DNA from: Bacilli bacterium | Lineage (GTDB): Bacteria > Bacillota_I > Bacilli_A > RF39 > UBA660 | Direction of reading: 5' to 3' | NCBI GenBank assembly: GCA_017627015.1 | Contig: JAGAHP010000014.1 | Span: 1-6,601, forward strand | DNA length: 6,601 nt | In this document: one piece after another, positions 1-5,118 of the stretch | Numbering within the stretch: the stretch's first letter is position 1 | How the letters are laid out: every line of letters starts with the position of its first letter | Notes under the pieces: model-generated | What the model saw: the letters and a program-made list of their open reading frames with translations, nothing else | Database searches by the model: none | What the model was told of the DNA's origin: nothing | Made by a program: the position numbers and the translations under genes

Positions 1-4
1 ACTA

Positions 5-14
5 TAACACACTA
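5..14 (-). other. TAGTGTGTTA, second copy of the nick-like decamer
   Basis: Read on the minus strand this is TAGTGTGTTATA, whose first ten bases equal the nick-like core at 5993-6002 and whose twelve bases match the pMV158-type nick region as I recall it. It lies in the loop of a 7-bp inverted repeat (ACTATAA at 1-7, TTATAGT at 28-34). No GGCA/TGCC-type hairpin precedes it, so a working oriT is not supported. A chance match in AT-rich DNA is quite possible. Bases 1-55 otherwise hold only AT-rich sequence with no recognisable gene. Confidence 0.25.
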
Positions 15-55
15 AAGTTTTAAATTTTTATAGTATCTTATATATTTATATACAA

Positions 56-910
56 TTATTTATTTTCTATTTTTTTATTTTCATCAATATATTTATAGTT
101 TAAATTATTTTGATTAGTAACAACTGACTCTCCAAGTAGATTCTCAATTTCATCTCTTGTATTTTTAGCAACTTGTCCACCTTGTCTTGCAACTTTTATA
201 TTTTCTTTTAATCCTTTAGGTTTAGTTTTCTTTGCTAGTCTTTTTGTTACTTCTTCACTTATATCAGTTAATGACACTTCAATATTGTCCATATTATCTC
301 GAAGCGACTCTTTACGAAGTCCTTTATACTCTTTATATTCTTTTGCAGTCATTCCAGACCAAGTTTTATATATTTCATTAGTAAGGATCGCAAACTCTTT
401 ACCTTCTGTAATTCCATTTTCTTTCCATACATCAGTAAGTTCTTTTCTATCTTGAATATTTTGTATTCTCTTACTAATCCATTTTTCATCAAAACCTTTT
501 GCTCTATATAAATCAATTGATCTTTGAGCAGCGATTGATGGATCAAACATTTCATCTATTCTTTCACTACCCAAATGAGCAAGCCATTGTTTAATAGGTT
601 CAGCATTCTTTGATGGAATTGACTCAATTAATCTAAACATATTTTCAATATCAACAACATCAGTTGCATAATATTTACCATCTGAAGATTTTAATTTCAG
701 TTGGTTACAATTTGTAACCGACTCATTTCCTTCTTTTTTTAATCTATGCTTTACTACTTTCCAATAATTTCTCGGATTATCACTTTCTGAAACTGCTCCA
801 ACAATATCAACCACACTAACATAGTATTTTTCTTCTTCTTTATCCCATACGGTTCTTATAGTTTTATCATTGAATAATTTATTTATCAAATACATTTTGT
901 CTTGATTCAT
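56..910 (-). CDS. Bro-N / DinD-like phage antirepressor-type protein
   Basis: The 284-residue product looks like a BRO-family protein. The N-terminal part (about residues 14-100) fits a Bro-N DNA-binding domain, with a YYVSVVDIVGAV strand-helix and an RNYWKVVKHRL helix. The C-terminal part (about 105-272) carries the block typical of these Firmicute antirepressor/DinD-like proteins: IKQWLAHLGSERIDE, AKGFDEKWISKRI, then a helix ending LLGESVVTNQNNL, which resembles the end of DinD. Family members occur in phages and integrative elements, where they bind DNA and oppose repressors or respond to DNA damage; the exact role here is not shown. The start is supported by GAGGTG five bases before ATG. 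A separate promoter may lie at 942-969. It is downstream of the recombinase gene and separated by 66 bases, so it may be cargo or flanking DNA; the element end is not visible. No terminator is evident after the stop. Confidence 0.8.
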   Translation of the reverse strand: MNQDKMYLINKLFNDKTIRTVWDKEEEKYYVSVVDIVGAVSESDNPRNYWKVVKHRLKKEGNESVTNCNQLKLKSSDGKYYATDVVDIENMFRLIESIPSKNAEPIKQWLAHLGSERIDEMFDPSIAAQRSIDLYRAKGFDEKWISKRIQNIQDRKELTDVWKENGITEGKEFAILTNEIYKTWSGMTAKEYKEYKGLRKESLRDNMDNIEVSLTDISEEVTKRLAKKTKPKGLKENIKVARQGGQVAKNTRDEIENLLGESVVTNQNNLNYKYIDENKKIENK

Positions 911-941
911 TTTTTCACCTCACTTTTTAATTTATTATCTT

Positions 942-969
942 ATCATATCCTTTCGTCGCATTTTGTCGA
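942..969 (-). promoter_or_regulatory. possible promoter of the Bro-N gene
   Basis: On the minus strand TCGACA (964-969) is followed after 16 bases by TATGAT (942-947); each matches the sigma-A consensus at five of six positions. It lies about 30 bases upstream of the ATG at 910, between the recombinase stop and the Bro-N start, which would let the antirepressor-like gene be expressed independently. The 16-base spacing is slightly short, so this is tentative. Confidence 0.4.
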
Positions 970-970
970 A
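951..970 (+). repeat. adjacent 10-bp imperfect direct repeat, TTTCGTCGCA-TTTTGTCGAA
   Basis: Two 10-base units lie side by side and agree at 8 of 10 positions. The second contains TGTCGAA, the core of the Spo0A box known from sporulating Firmicutes. The pair covers the -35 region of the possible Bro-N promoter, so it could be a regulator binding site. It also lies just past the recombinase stop, where element ends may occur. Neither role is shown by sequence alone. Confidence 0.35.
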
Positions 971-976
971 TAATGT

Positions 977-2566
977 CTAAATTAATTTAAACTTATAATA
1001 TATATCGATATTTTTCTCTTCATCAATTTCAATCCTATCAATAAGTGAACTAATTAAAGCTCGTGATGGATTTTTCATTTCTAGAAATTCTTTAATTTTA
1101 TCTAAATAATAATTATCGTTAAGTGCTTGGTTGTTCTCTAAATCAAATAACATTTTTTCATAGTCTTTTCTCTTTTGCTTTAATTCATTGATTTCTAATG
1201 TTAAATTATTATAAGTTCTTTTGTACATTTCAAGAGTAATGTTTCCTTCTAGTTTATCGTTATAACAAATATCTATTTTTTTATTATCATTTTCAATACT
1301 ATTTTCTATTCTAAATATTTCTTGTTTAATAGTATCTTTCTTCTTTTTTAATTTATCAGAGTTCTTTAATATATTCTCTAAATTATTTTCATCTAGATAT
1401 TTCTTTGCCATTTTTCTTAAACTATTTAAAACTAAATCTTCTATTATTTGATATTTAACAGAGTGTGGTGTGCATACATCTTGTTTTTTTCTTTTAGCCC
1501 AATAATTACAATTTCCATATATACGATGAACTAAACCATATTTTTGAGTTTGTTGTAAATGTTCTCTCCAACCAATAGTATGTCCACATTCTTTACAATG
1601 GATTAAACCACGAAGTAAAAGTTTATCAGTTATACCATTTCCTTTAACTCCACGATTTTTATTACTCTTAAACATCTCTTGTGCTAAATCAAATGTTTCT
1701 TTATCTATGATAGGTTCTACTGCTCCTTCAGCAACAATCCATTCATTTGCTTTTGTATGAACTCTTTTTTTAGATTTATAATTTACTTTCTTATTTCTAC
1801 ATTGAGCTAGATTACCAATATAAGTTGGATTTTGTAGAATACTACCAACTGTTCTAGTAGCCCATACTCCAAAATGATAATTGTCTTGTCCAATTTTCAT
1901 ATTCTTTTGCATACTAGGAGTTGGAATATGCTCTATAGTTAAAGTATCGCATATTTTAGTTAAACTATCGCCACTAATAAACATATCAAATATTCTTCTA
2001 ACTACACTTGCAGATTCAGGATCTATTTCAAGTTTGTGTTTATCTTCTTCAGTCTTTTTATAACCATATGGTGCATAGCACCCAACAAATAAACCATTTC
2101 TTTTTTTAGTATAAAGTGAGCTTCTTAACTTATTTGATATATCTTTAACATACATATCATTAAAAGCACTTTTAAATACTAACATATCATTTGCAGAACT
2201 ATTATTAAAAGTATCTATTCCATCATTAACCGCAACATATCTAATATTGTGTTCAGGAAAATATCTTTCAACATAATAACCAAACTCAATATGATCTCTA
2301 CCTAATCTTGATGTATCTTTAGTAATAATCATATTTATTTTCTTTTCTTCACAATCTTTGATCATACGATTAAAACCTGTTCTATCAAAAGTTGTTCCAG
2401 ATACACCATCATCTACATACTCATCAACAAATAATAAATCATTATCTCTAATATAATTTAACAATAAATCTCTTTGTGTAGAGATACTACCACTTTCACC
2501 TAACCTTTCATCTTCTCTAGATAATCTTAAATATATTCCTACCTTATAGGTTGTATCTGTTATCAT
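977..2566 (-). CDS. large serine recombinase (integrase/excisionase)
   Basis: The 529-residue protein has the full layout of the large serine recombinase family, which integrates and excises mobile elements through a phosphoserine DNA link. The resolvase-type catalytic domain spans about residues 7-155, with YLRLSRED giving the likely nucleophile Ser16 and flanking Arg14, and TSRLGRD giving Arg87 and Arg90. The Recombinase domain follows (about 160-300). A zinc ribbon has Cys324/Cys327 and Cys353/Cys365. A coiled coil (about 395-475) and a short C-terminal strand region close the protein. Length is near that of TndX of Tn5397 and shorter than TnpX of Tn4451. The start follows GGAG four bases before ATG, 11 bases after the preceding small gene, which suggests one transcript. 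No catalytic residue or zinc ligand appears lost, so it is probably active. It is probably the integrase of this element; the att sites are not visible. Confidence 0.95.
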   Translation of the reverse strand: MITDTTYKVGIYLRLSREDERLGESGSISTQRDLLLNYIRDNDLLFVDEYVDDGVSGTTFDRTGFNRMIKDCEEKKINMIITKDTSRLGRDHIEFGYYVERYFPEHNIRYVAVNDGIDTFNNSSANDMLVFKSAFNDMYVKDISNKLRSSLYTKKRNGLFVGCYAPYGYKKTEEDKHKLEIDPESASVVRRIFDMFISGDSLTKICDTLTIEHIPTPSMQKNMKIGQDNYHFGVWATRTVGSILQNPTYIGNLAQCRNKKVNYKSKKRVHTKANEWIVAEGAVEPIIDKETFDLAQEMFKSNKNRGVKGNGITDKLLLRGLIHCKECGHTIGWREHLQQTQKYGLVHRIYGNCNYWAKRKKQDVCTPHSVKYQIIEDLVLNSLRKMAKKYLDENNLENILKNSDKLKKKKDTIKQEIFRIENSIENDNKKIDICYNDKLEGNITLEMYKRTYNNLTLEINELKQKRKDYEKMLFDLENNQALNDNYYLDKIKEFLEMKNPSRALISSLIDRIEIDEEKNIDIYYKFKLI

Positions 2567-2577
2567 TTAACTCCAAT

Positions 2578-2733
2578 CTATAAGTTAGAGATTATATCGG
2601 TATTTATTATACCATTATTTTCGTAAATATTGAACTCCTTATCTAGAAAAGATATTAGAAAATTGCTTATTAATTCATTAAGTGTTACTCCTGTTTCATT
2701 AAATATATTATTTACTTTATATTCGCTTTCCAT
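2578..2733 (-). CDS. 51-residue small protein, possible C-terminal part of a TnpW-like protein
   Basis: Starting at the ATG at 2733, this frame gives 51 residues beginning MESEYKVNNIFNETG. GAGGTG four bases upstream is a good ribosome binding site, so I prefer this start to the in-frame ATG at 2760, which has none. The product ends 11 bases before the recombinase ATG, so the two are probably cotranslated. The pattern Y-x-V-x(3)-F-x-E followed by TLNELISNFLISFL resembles the second half of the small transposon protein TnpW, whose first half carries an I-G-x-x-x-Y strand. That strand is absent here but is found in the overlapping upstream frame at 2717-2797. TnpW has no known biochemical role. 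The homology is by eye only. Confidence 0.6.
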   Translation of the reverse strand: MESEYKVNNIFNETGVTLNELISNFLISFLDKEFNIYENNGIINTDIISNL

Positions 2734-2797
2734 AGGACACCTCAATAAATGTATATGCATGAGTCCTATAATTATTTTGTATAAATTTGTCTCTCAT
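2717..2797 (-). CDS. 26-residue small frame overlapping the next gene, possible TnpW-like N-terminus
   Basis: This short frame has the best ribosome binding site of the region, AGGAGG about eight bases before its ATG. It encodes 26 residues ending in TFIEVSYGKRI before TAA. Its last 17 bases overlap the start of the 51-residue frame in another register. Read across the overlap with a +1 shift, the two give a continuous SYGKRI-(Y)KVNNIFNE segment, as expected for a TnpW-like strand pair. Three readings are possible: a single-base indel that split one gene, a shift during translation, or a leader frame coupled to the 51-residue gene. The strong ribosome binding site argues that this part is translated. 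Confidence 0.5.
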   Translation of the reverse strand: MRDKFIQNNYRTHAYTFIEVSYGKRI

Positions 2798-2858
2798 TAC
2801 CTAATCCCTCCTTTTATTTATTTAATAATTTTTTATCATACTACATTCATTCCTTTCT

Positions 2859-3311
2859 TTACCATTTATCATTAATTATTTCATCTATCATTCTTTGCAT
2901 TTCTGCTTGTTGTTCTGGTGTTGCTTCTTCAGTTTCTTCTCTTTGTCCATTCCAAACTCTTACTCCATCTGGATCATATCTTAAATGTGGTTCTTTTCTA
3001 CCTTTTAAAATATCATCAGGGTTATCAGCTAATTCAGTTACAGTTATAAAACTTTTAATTATTTTATTTTTATCAATATAAGAATTTAAATAACCTTTTA
3101 TAAATACTTTATTATCTTTATAAAAATAATCTTTAAATATATTATAAAGTTCTCTTGATACATTTAAACTAACATAAACATTTTTATTTTCATTAGTTGT
3201 ATATTTTTTAGATATTATACTAAACTTAATATATTGATTATTTGTATCTAAAATATTATTGATAGTTCCTGATATTAATATTTCATTAAAATTAATATTT
3301 TCATAATTCAT
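2859..3311 (-). CDS. SSB-like OB-fold protein
   Basis: The 150-residue product starts with a beta-rich segment (about residues 9-93): ILISGTINNIL, YIKFSIISKKY, VYVSLNVS, NKVFIKGYLNSY and IKSFITVTEL. This is the strand order of a single-stranded-DNA-binding OB fold. Such proteins on mobile elements protect the single strand made during transfer or replication. The C-terminal tail (about 104-150) is unlike the acidic DDDIPF tip of housekeeping SSB: it has RYDPDGVRVWNGQRE, then an acidic, helix-prone EATPEQQAEMQRMIDEII and a final DKW. The start follows GGAG four bases before ATG. It is 61 bases upstream of the next small frame on the same strand, so it belongs with the recombinase run. The OB-fold call rests on strand pattern and not on a diagnostic motif. 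Confidence 0.6.
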   Translation of the reverse strand: MNYENINFNEILISGTINNILDTNNQYIKFSIISKKYTTNENKNVYVSLNVSRELYNIFKDYFYKDNKVFIKGYLNSYIDKNKIIKSFITVTELADNPDDILKGRKEPHLRYDPDGVRVWNGQREETEEATPEQQAEMQRMIDEIINDKW

Positions 3312-3324
3312 AAATCTCCACTCT

Positions 3325-3351
3325 ATTTAAATAATTTAAATATATTTAAAT
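3325..3351. repeat. three ATTTAAAT palindromes upstream of the SSB-like gene
   Basis: The self-complementary octamer ATTTAAAT occurs at 3325-3332, 3334-3341 and 3344-3351, close to one helical turn apart, 14 bases before the SSB-like start. The spacing could suit a regulator lying along one face of the helix. The local base composition is so AT-rich that chance is a fair alternative. Confidence 0.4.
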
Positions 3352-3409
3352 TTATATTATTTATTTTCTTTTTTTATTTTATTCTTTCTTTTATAATAGA
3401 ACTCGCATA

Positions 3410-3730
3410 CTATAGGGTATCGTATTCTTGGTCTATACCCATAGCACTATCGTTCCATACTATATTTGAATATATTTCTCTTTGATAATTAACTTTCCTA
3501 ACAGTTATTAGATTTTTTTCTTTTAATTTGGCAATTGATTTTGTAATAGTTCTCTTTTTAAATTCAAGTTGTTCTGCTAAAAACTCGTTGGATGCTGTGC
3601 ATTTATTTCTTTTAGCTGTTAGTGAAACTATTAAACCCATAACTAATTTATCAGTAGAATTAAGATTTAATCCTCGTAAATTAGTTAAAGGCACTATTTC
3701 ATATTTCATCAATTTAATCTTTTGGTTCAT
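3410..3730 (-). CDS. small winged-helix DNA-binding protein (HTH_36-like)
   Basis: The 106-residue product fits a single winged helix: helix 1 at about 25-40 (STDKLVMGLIVSLTAK), helix 2 at 46-55 (ASNEFLAEQL), recognition helix at 58-71 (KKRTITKSIAKLKE), and a wing over 74-92 (LITVRKVNYQREIYSNIVW). The pattern resembles helix-turn-helix proteins related to plasmid replication initiators and their regulators. A regulatory or initiation role is inference. The start at 3730 is odd: GGAG is 12 bases away, while an out-of-frame ATG at 3734 is at the ideal 8 bases and opens a six-residue frame. An internal in-frame Met8 (3709) is an alternative start. The gene lies directly after a leader with an intrinsic terminator, without room for its own promoter in between, so it depends on readthrough. 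The last residues MGIDQEYDTL look unstructured. Confidence 0.7.
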   Translation of the reverse strand: MNQKIKLMKYEIVPLTNLRGLNLNSTDKLVMGLIVSLTAKRNKCTASNEFLAEQLEFKKRTITKSIAKLKEKNLITVRKVNYQREIYSNIVWNDSAMGIDQEYDTL

Positions 3731-3763
3731 TCATTTTAATCTCTCCTTCCTTTTTTAGACCAC

Positions 3764-3790
3764 AAAAAAACCTGTAAACATTTTTACAAG
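3764..3790 (-). terminator. intrinsic terminator, probably an attenuator
   Basis: On the minus strand CTTGTAAA pairs with TTTACAGG around the loop AATG (8 bp with one G-U pair), followed at once by seven T. It lies in front of the winged-helix gene starting at 3730. Only about 30 bases separate it from that gene's ribosome binding site, too few for a further promoter, so transcripts for the downstream genes must read through it. The reverse orientation lacks a T run. Confidence 0.7.
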
Positions 3791-3796
3791 CCATAT

Positions 3797-3859
3797 TTAA
3801 AACACAATAAAAATCCTAAATCTAATATATGGTTGCTTGAAGTAAAACATACAATACAT
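3797..3859 (-). CDS. 20-codon candidate leader peptide before the terminator
   Basis: AAAAGGG eight bases before ATG opens a 20-residue frame rich in aromatic and hydrophobic residues (MYCMFYFKQPYIRFRIFIVF). The stop lies six bases before the left arm of the terminator, so a ribosome finishing there would cover that arm and favour readthrough. The start codon is inside the right arm of the large inverted repeat, and its ribosome binding site is in the loop. This is the layout of a translation-dependent attenuator leader. The frame is short and has no known relative, so it may be chance. Confidence 0.35.
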   Translation of the reverse strand: MYCMFYFKQPYIRFRIFIVF

Positions 3860-3914
3860 ATTTCAATCCCTTTTATTCTTTTAATTTCGTTCTTTGAAAT
3901 ATGTTTTACTTCAA
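3837..3914. repeat. large interrupted inverted repeat, 21 bp with a 9-base bulge
   Basis: The right arm (3894-3914) is the exact complement of the left arm (3837-3866) once nine bases at 3852-3860, CAATACATA, are left out of the left arm. That leaves 15 and 6 paired bases around the bulge and a loop of 27 bases. It lies in the 277-base non-coding stretch between the two winged-helix genes. It may fold in the leader RNA and hide the start of the 20-codon leader frame, or serve as a binding site for one of the winged-helix proteins in DNA. The bulge looks like a small duplication (CATACAATACATA). Confidence 0.8.
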
Positions 3915-3942
3915 ACTTGTTCATCTTATATATTTATAAGAT

Positions 3943-3977
3943 AGGTTCTAACATAAGCCTCCGATCTTACTGAACCT
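3943..3977. repeat. 6-bp inverted repeat AGGTTC/GAACCT around a GGAGG
   Basis: AGGTTC (3943-3948) is complementary to GAACCT (3972-3977). On the minus strand the loop holds CGGAGGCTTATG, a ribosome-binding-like sequence just before an ATG that opens only a six-residue frame. A neighbouring AAGAT/ATCTT pair would cross this stem, so alternate or pseudoknotted pairing is possible. It belongs to the same leader as the repeats at 3837-3914 and 3979-4016. Confidence 0.4.
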
Positions 3978-3978
3978 T

Positions 3979-4016
3979 ATTTGCTAACGATTGCAGCTGT
4001 ATCTTCTTTAGCAAAT
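3979..4016. repeat. 9-bp inverted repeat spanning the stop codon of the 87-residue gene
   Basis: ATTTGCTAA (3979-3987) pairs with TTAGCAAAT (4008-4016) around a 20-base loop that contains CAGCTG. The right arm includes the TAA stop of the gene ending at 4008, so a translating ribosome would disturb the stem. There is no T run on either side, so it does not look like a terminator. Confidence 0.6.
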
Positions 4017-4271
4017 GTGATATTCATACATTCCTGAATGGTATTCTCTATATTTGAGATAACCATATCTTTGTAATTGTTCTAATACATTTCGTAAACC
4101 CTTATTTTTTATTCTAACAGTTTGTTGTATCTCTCCTACATTTAGATGTGAGATTGTTCTTTCAAAACCCTCAACATATAGATATGCATATATCTCTTTT
4201 GCTTTAGGTTTGATATTTTTATCTTCCCAAATCCTGTGGTTTGATATATCTAGTTGTTTTAACCTTCTCAT
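4008..4271 (-). CDS. 87-residue winged-helix protein, first gene of the leftward run
   Basis: The product has the shape of a small winged helix: helix 1 KPKAKEIYAYLYVEGF (21-36), helix 2 HLNVGEIQQTV (42-52), recognition helix NKGLRNVLEQLQRYG (56-70) and a strand pair YLKYREY-GMYEYHI. Proteins of this kind are common in Firmicute integrative elements as small regulators; no specific target is known to me. It has a strong promoter at 4319-4347 under the likely control of the divergent XRE repressor. The start at 4271 is preceded by AAAGGAGG at 11 bases, while an out-of-frame ATG at 4275 is at seven bases. The in-frame codon just before the start is TGA, so the start cannot lie further upstream. 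Its C-terminal Cys is the last residue. Confidence 0.75.
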   Translation of the reverse strand: MRRLKQLDISNHRIWEDKNIKPKAKEIYAYLYVEGFERTISHLNVGEIQQTVRIKNKGLRNVLEQLQRYGYLKYREYHSGMYEYHIC

Positions 4272-4307
4272 TCATATCTTGACCTCCTTTCTAATTGACC
4301 AATATAT

Positions 4308-4374
4308 CGGACAATTTAATAATATCATTGTCCGGAAACATTGTCAATACTTTTTGACCGAAAAACTAGACAAT
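4308..4374. promoter_or_regulatory. GACAAT/ATTGTC operator cluster between divergent promoters
   Basis: Four half-sites occur: GACAAT at 4310-4315, ATTGTC at 4327-4332 and 4340-4345, and GACAAT at 4369-4374. The first two form a longer palindrome, CGGACAAT (4308-4315) with ATTGTCCG (4327-4334), which brackets the -10 of the leftward promoter. The third overlaps its -35, and the fourth overlaps the -35 of the rightward promoter. This is the expected layout for a repressor that shuts off the leftward genes and regulates itself. The adjacent XRE protein is the natural candidate. Confidence 0.7.
4319..4347 (-). promoter_or_regulatory. leftward promoter for the winged-helix/recombinase run
   Basis: On the minus strand a perfect TTGACA (4342-4347) is followed after exactly 17 bases by TATTAT (4319-4324), preceded by TGA as in an extended -10. 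This is a strong sigma-A type promoter. It starts transcription about 40 bases before the start codon at 4271. Confidence 0.85.
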
Positions 4375-4395
4375 TTAGTAATTATGTGATAAAAT
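4367..4395 (+). promoter_or_regulatory. rightward promoter for the XRE repressor gene
   Basis: TAGACA (4367-4372) is followed after 17 bases by TAAAAT (4390-4395) with TGA directly before it, an extended -10. Transcription would begin near 4402, giving a leader of about 24 bases before the ATG at 4426. TTGACC at 4355-4360 is a second -35 candidate but has no good -10 partner. Confidence 0.75.
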
Positions 4396-4425
4396 GTAAT
4401 TACTGAAGGGAAAGAATGTGATTTT

Positions 4426-4959
4426 ATGAATTCAGAAGAACTTAAACTTTTAATTGAAGATGCCCGAATAAAAAAAGGCATATCTCAAAGAGAACTTGCT
4501 AAATTAACAGGTATCAGTAGAAGTACATTAAATGATTTAATAAATGGGAAAATAAAAAAAGTAGATATTGATGATCTACGAAAAATTGCTGAAACATTAG
4601 ATATATCATTACAAAAGTTATTAAAAGCAGCTGGTTATGATGAAATGAGCCTATATTTTAATAAAAACAAGTTAAAAGATAGATATTATGATAAATCAAG
4701 CAAAGATTTAAAAGAATTAGTAGAACAATATAAAAAGTCTGAAATAGATTTATTAGATTTTGATTCTCAAAAAAGAAGAAAAATAAGTGATGCAAGACAA
4801 AAGCTATTTTATACAATGGAACATTTAAAAATAATGCAAAATAATAAAGATAGCTTATATACAATTGATAAAGCAATTGAAGATATAAAATATGCTTTTG
4901 AAGAATTAGAATTTGCTGAACATAAATATGACTACAGTAAATTACCGAAGCAAAATTAA
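4426..4959 (+). CDS. XRE-family transcriptional repressor
   Basis: The 177-residue protein has an N-terminal Cro/C1-type helix-turn-helix (about residues 6-65). ISQRELAKLTGISRSTLNDLINGK holds the two DNA-binding helices, followed by VDIDDLRKIAETLDISLQKLL. The remainder (about 80-165) is charged and helical, probably a coiled coil for oligomerisation. There is no LexA-type peptidase Ser/Lys pair and no ImmA-type HExxH protease next door, so induction by self-cleavage or by a partner protease is not indicated. It is read away from the leftward run, with shared operators between, and probably keeps that run silent. AAGGGA lies 15 bases upstream of the ATG; an ATG at 4416 followed directly by TGA is better placed for it, so translation may be weak or reinitiated. 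The gene is followed by a 17-bp hairpin. Confidence 0.85.
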   Translation: MNSEELKLLIEDARIKKGISQRELAKLTGISRSTLNDLINGKIKKVDIDDLRKIAETLDISLQKLLKAAGYDEMSLYFNKNKLKDRYYDKSSKDLKELVEQYKKSEIDLLDFDSQKRRKISDARQKLFYTMEHLKIMQNNKDSLYTIDKAIEDIKYAFEELEFAEHKYDYSKLPKQN

Positions 4960-4978
4960 AAATTCATTTGAACAAGCG

Positions 4979-5019
4979 ATAAGAATCTCATTTCTTGTAT
5001 ATAGAAATGAGATTCTTAT
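4979..5019. repeat. perfect 17-bp hairpin after the XRE gene
   Basis: The arms 4979-4995 and 5003-5019 are exactly complementary, with a seven-base loop TGTATAT. It starts 20 bases after the XRE stop. Neither strand has a proper T run after the stem, so it is at best a weak terminator. It may block exonucleases at the mRNA end, or be a protein or replication site. Confidence 0.75.
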
Positions 5020-5071
5020 ATTAAATATGTAAAGCGAATTATATGATTATTAATTTTCAATTATTATTTAA

Positions 5072-5100
5072 TTGTGCAAATAAGTGCATCATGCTATAAT
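5072..5100 (+). promoter_or_regulatory. extended -10 promoter for the acidic-protein gene
   Basis: TTGTGC (5072-5077) is followed after 17 bases by a perfect TATAAT (5095-5100) with TGC before it, an extended -10. The expected start near 5107 lies just before the ribosome binding site, giving a very short leader. This shows that the gene begins at the ATG at 5119 and not at the in-frame ATG at 5074, which lies inside the promoter. Confidence 0.8.
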
Positions 5101-5118
5101 AATTATGGAGATGATAAT

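Noticed and set aside
2734..2760. Start of the 51-residue small gene at the upstream ATG, 2760
   Set aside because: No ribosome binding site precedes it, while the ATG at 2733 has GAGGTG; the extra residues overlap the 26-residue frame.
2630..2875. 81-residue plus-strand frame and similar plus-strand frames at 1881-2063 and 3528-3758
   Set aside because: They are antisense to better supported minus-strand genes, lack ribosome sites and show no recognisable domain.
3784..3924. 46-residue minus-strand frame through the leader between the two winged-helix genes
   Set aside because: It has no ribosome binding site, runs through both arms of the large inverted repeat, and ends inside the terminator stem. 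The shorter 20-codon frame in another register has a good ribosome site and was kept instead.
5074..5118. N-terminal extension of the acidic protein to the ATG at 5074
   Set aside because: The extension covers the -35 and -10 of a strong promoter and has no Shine-Dalgarno site; the ATG at 5119 has GGAG at eight bases.
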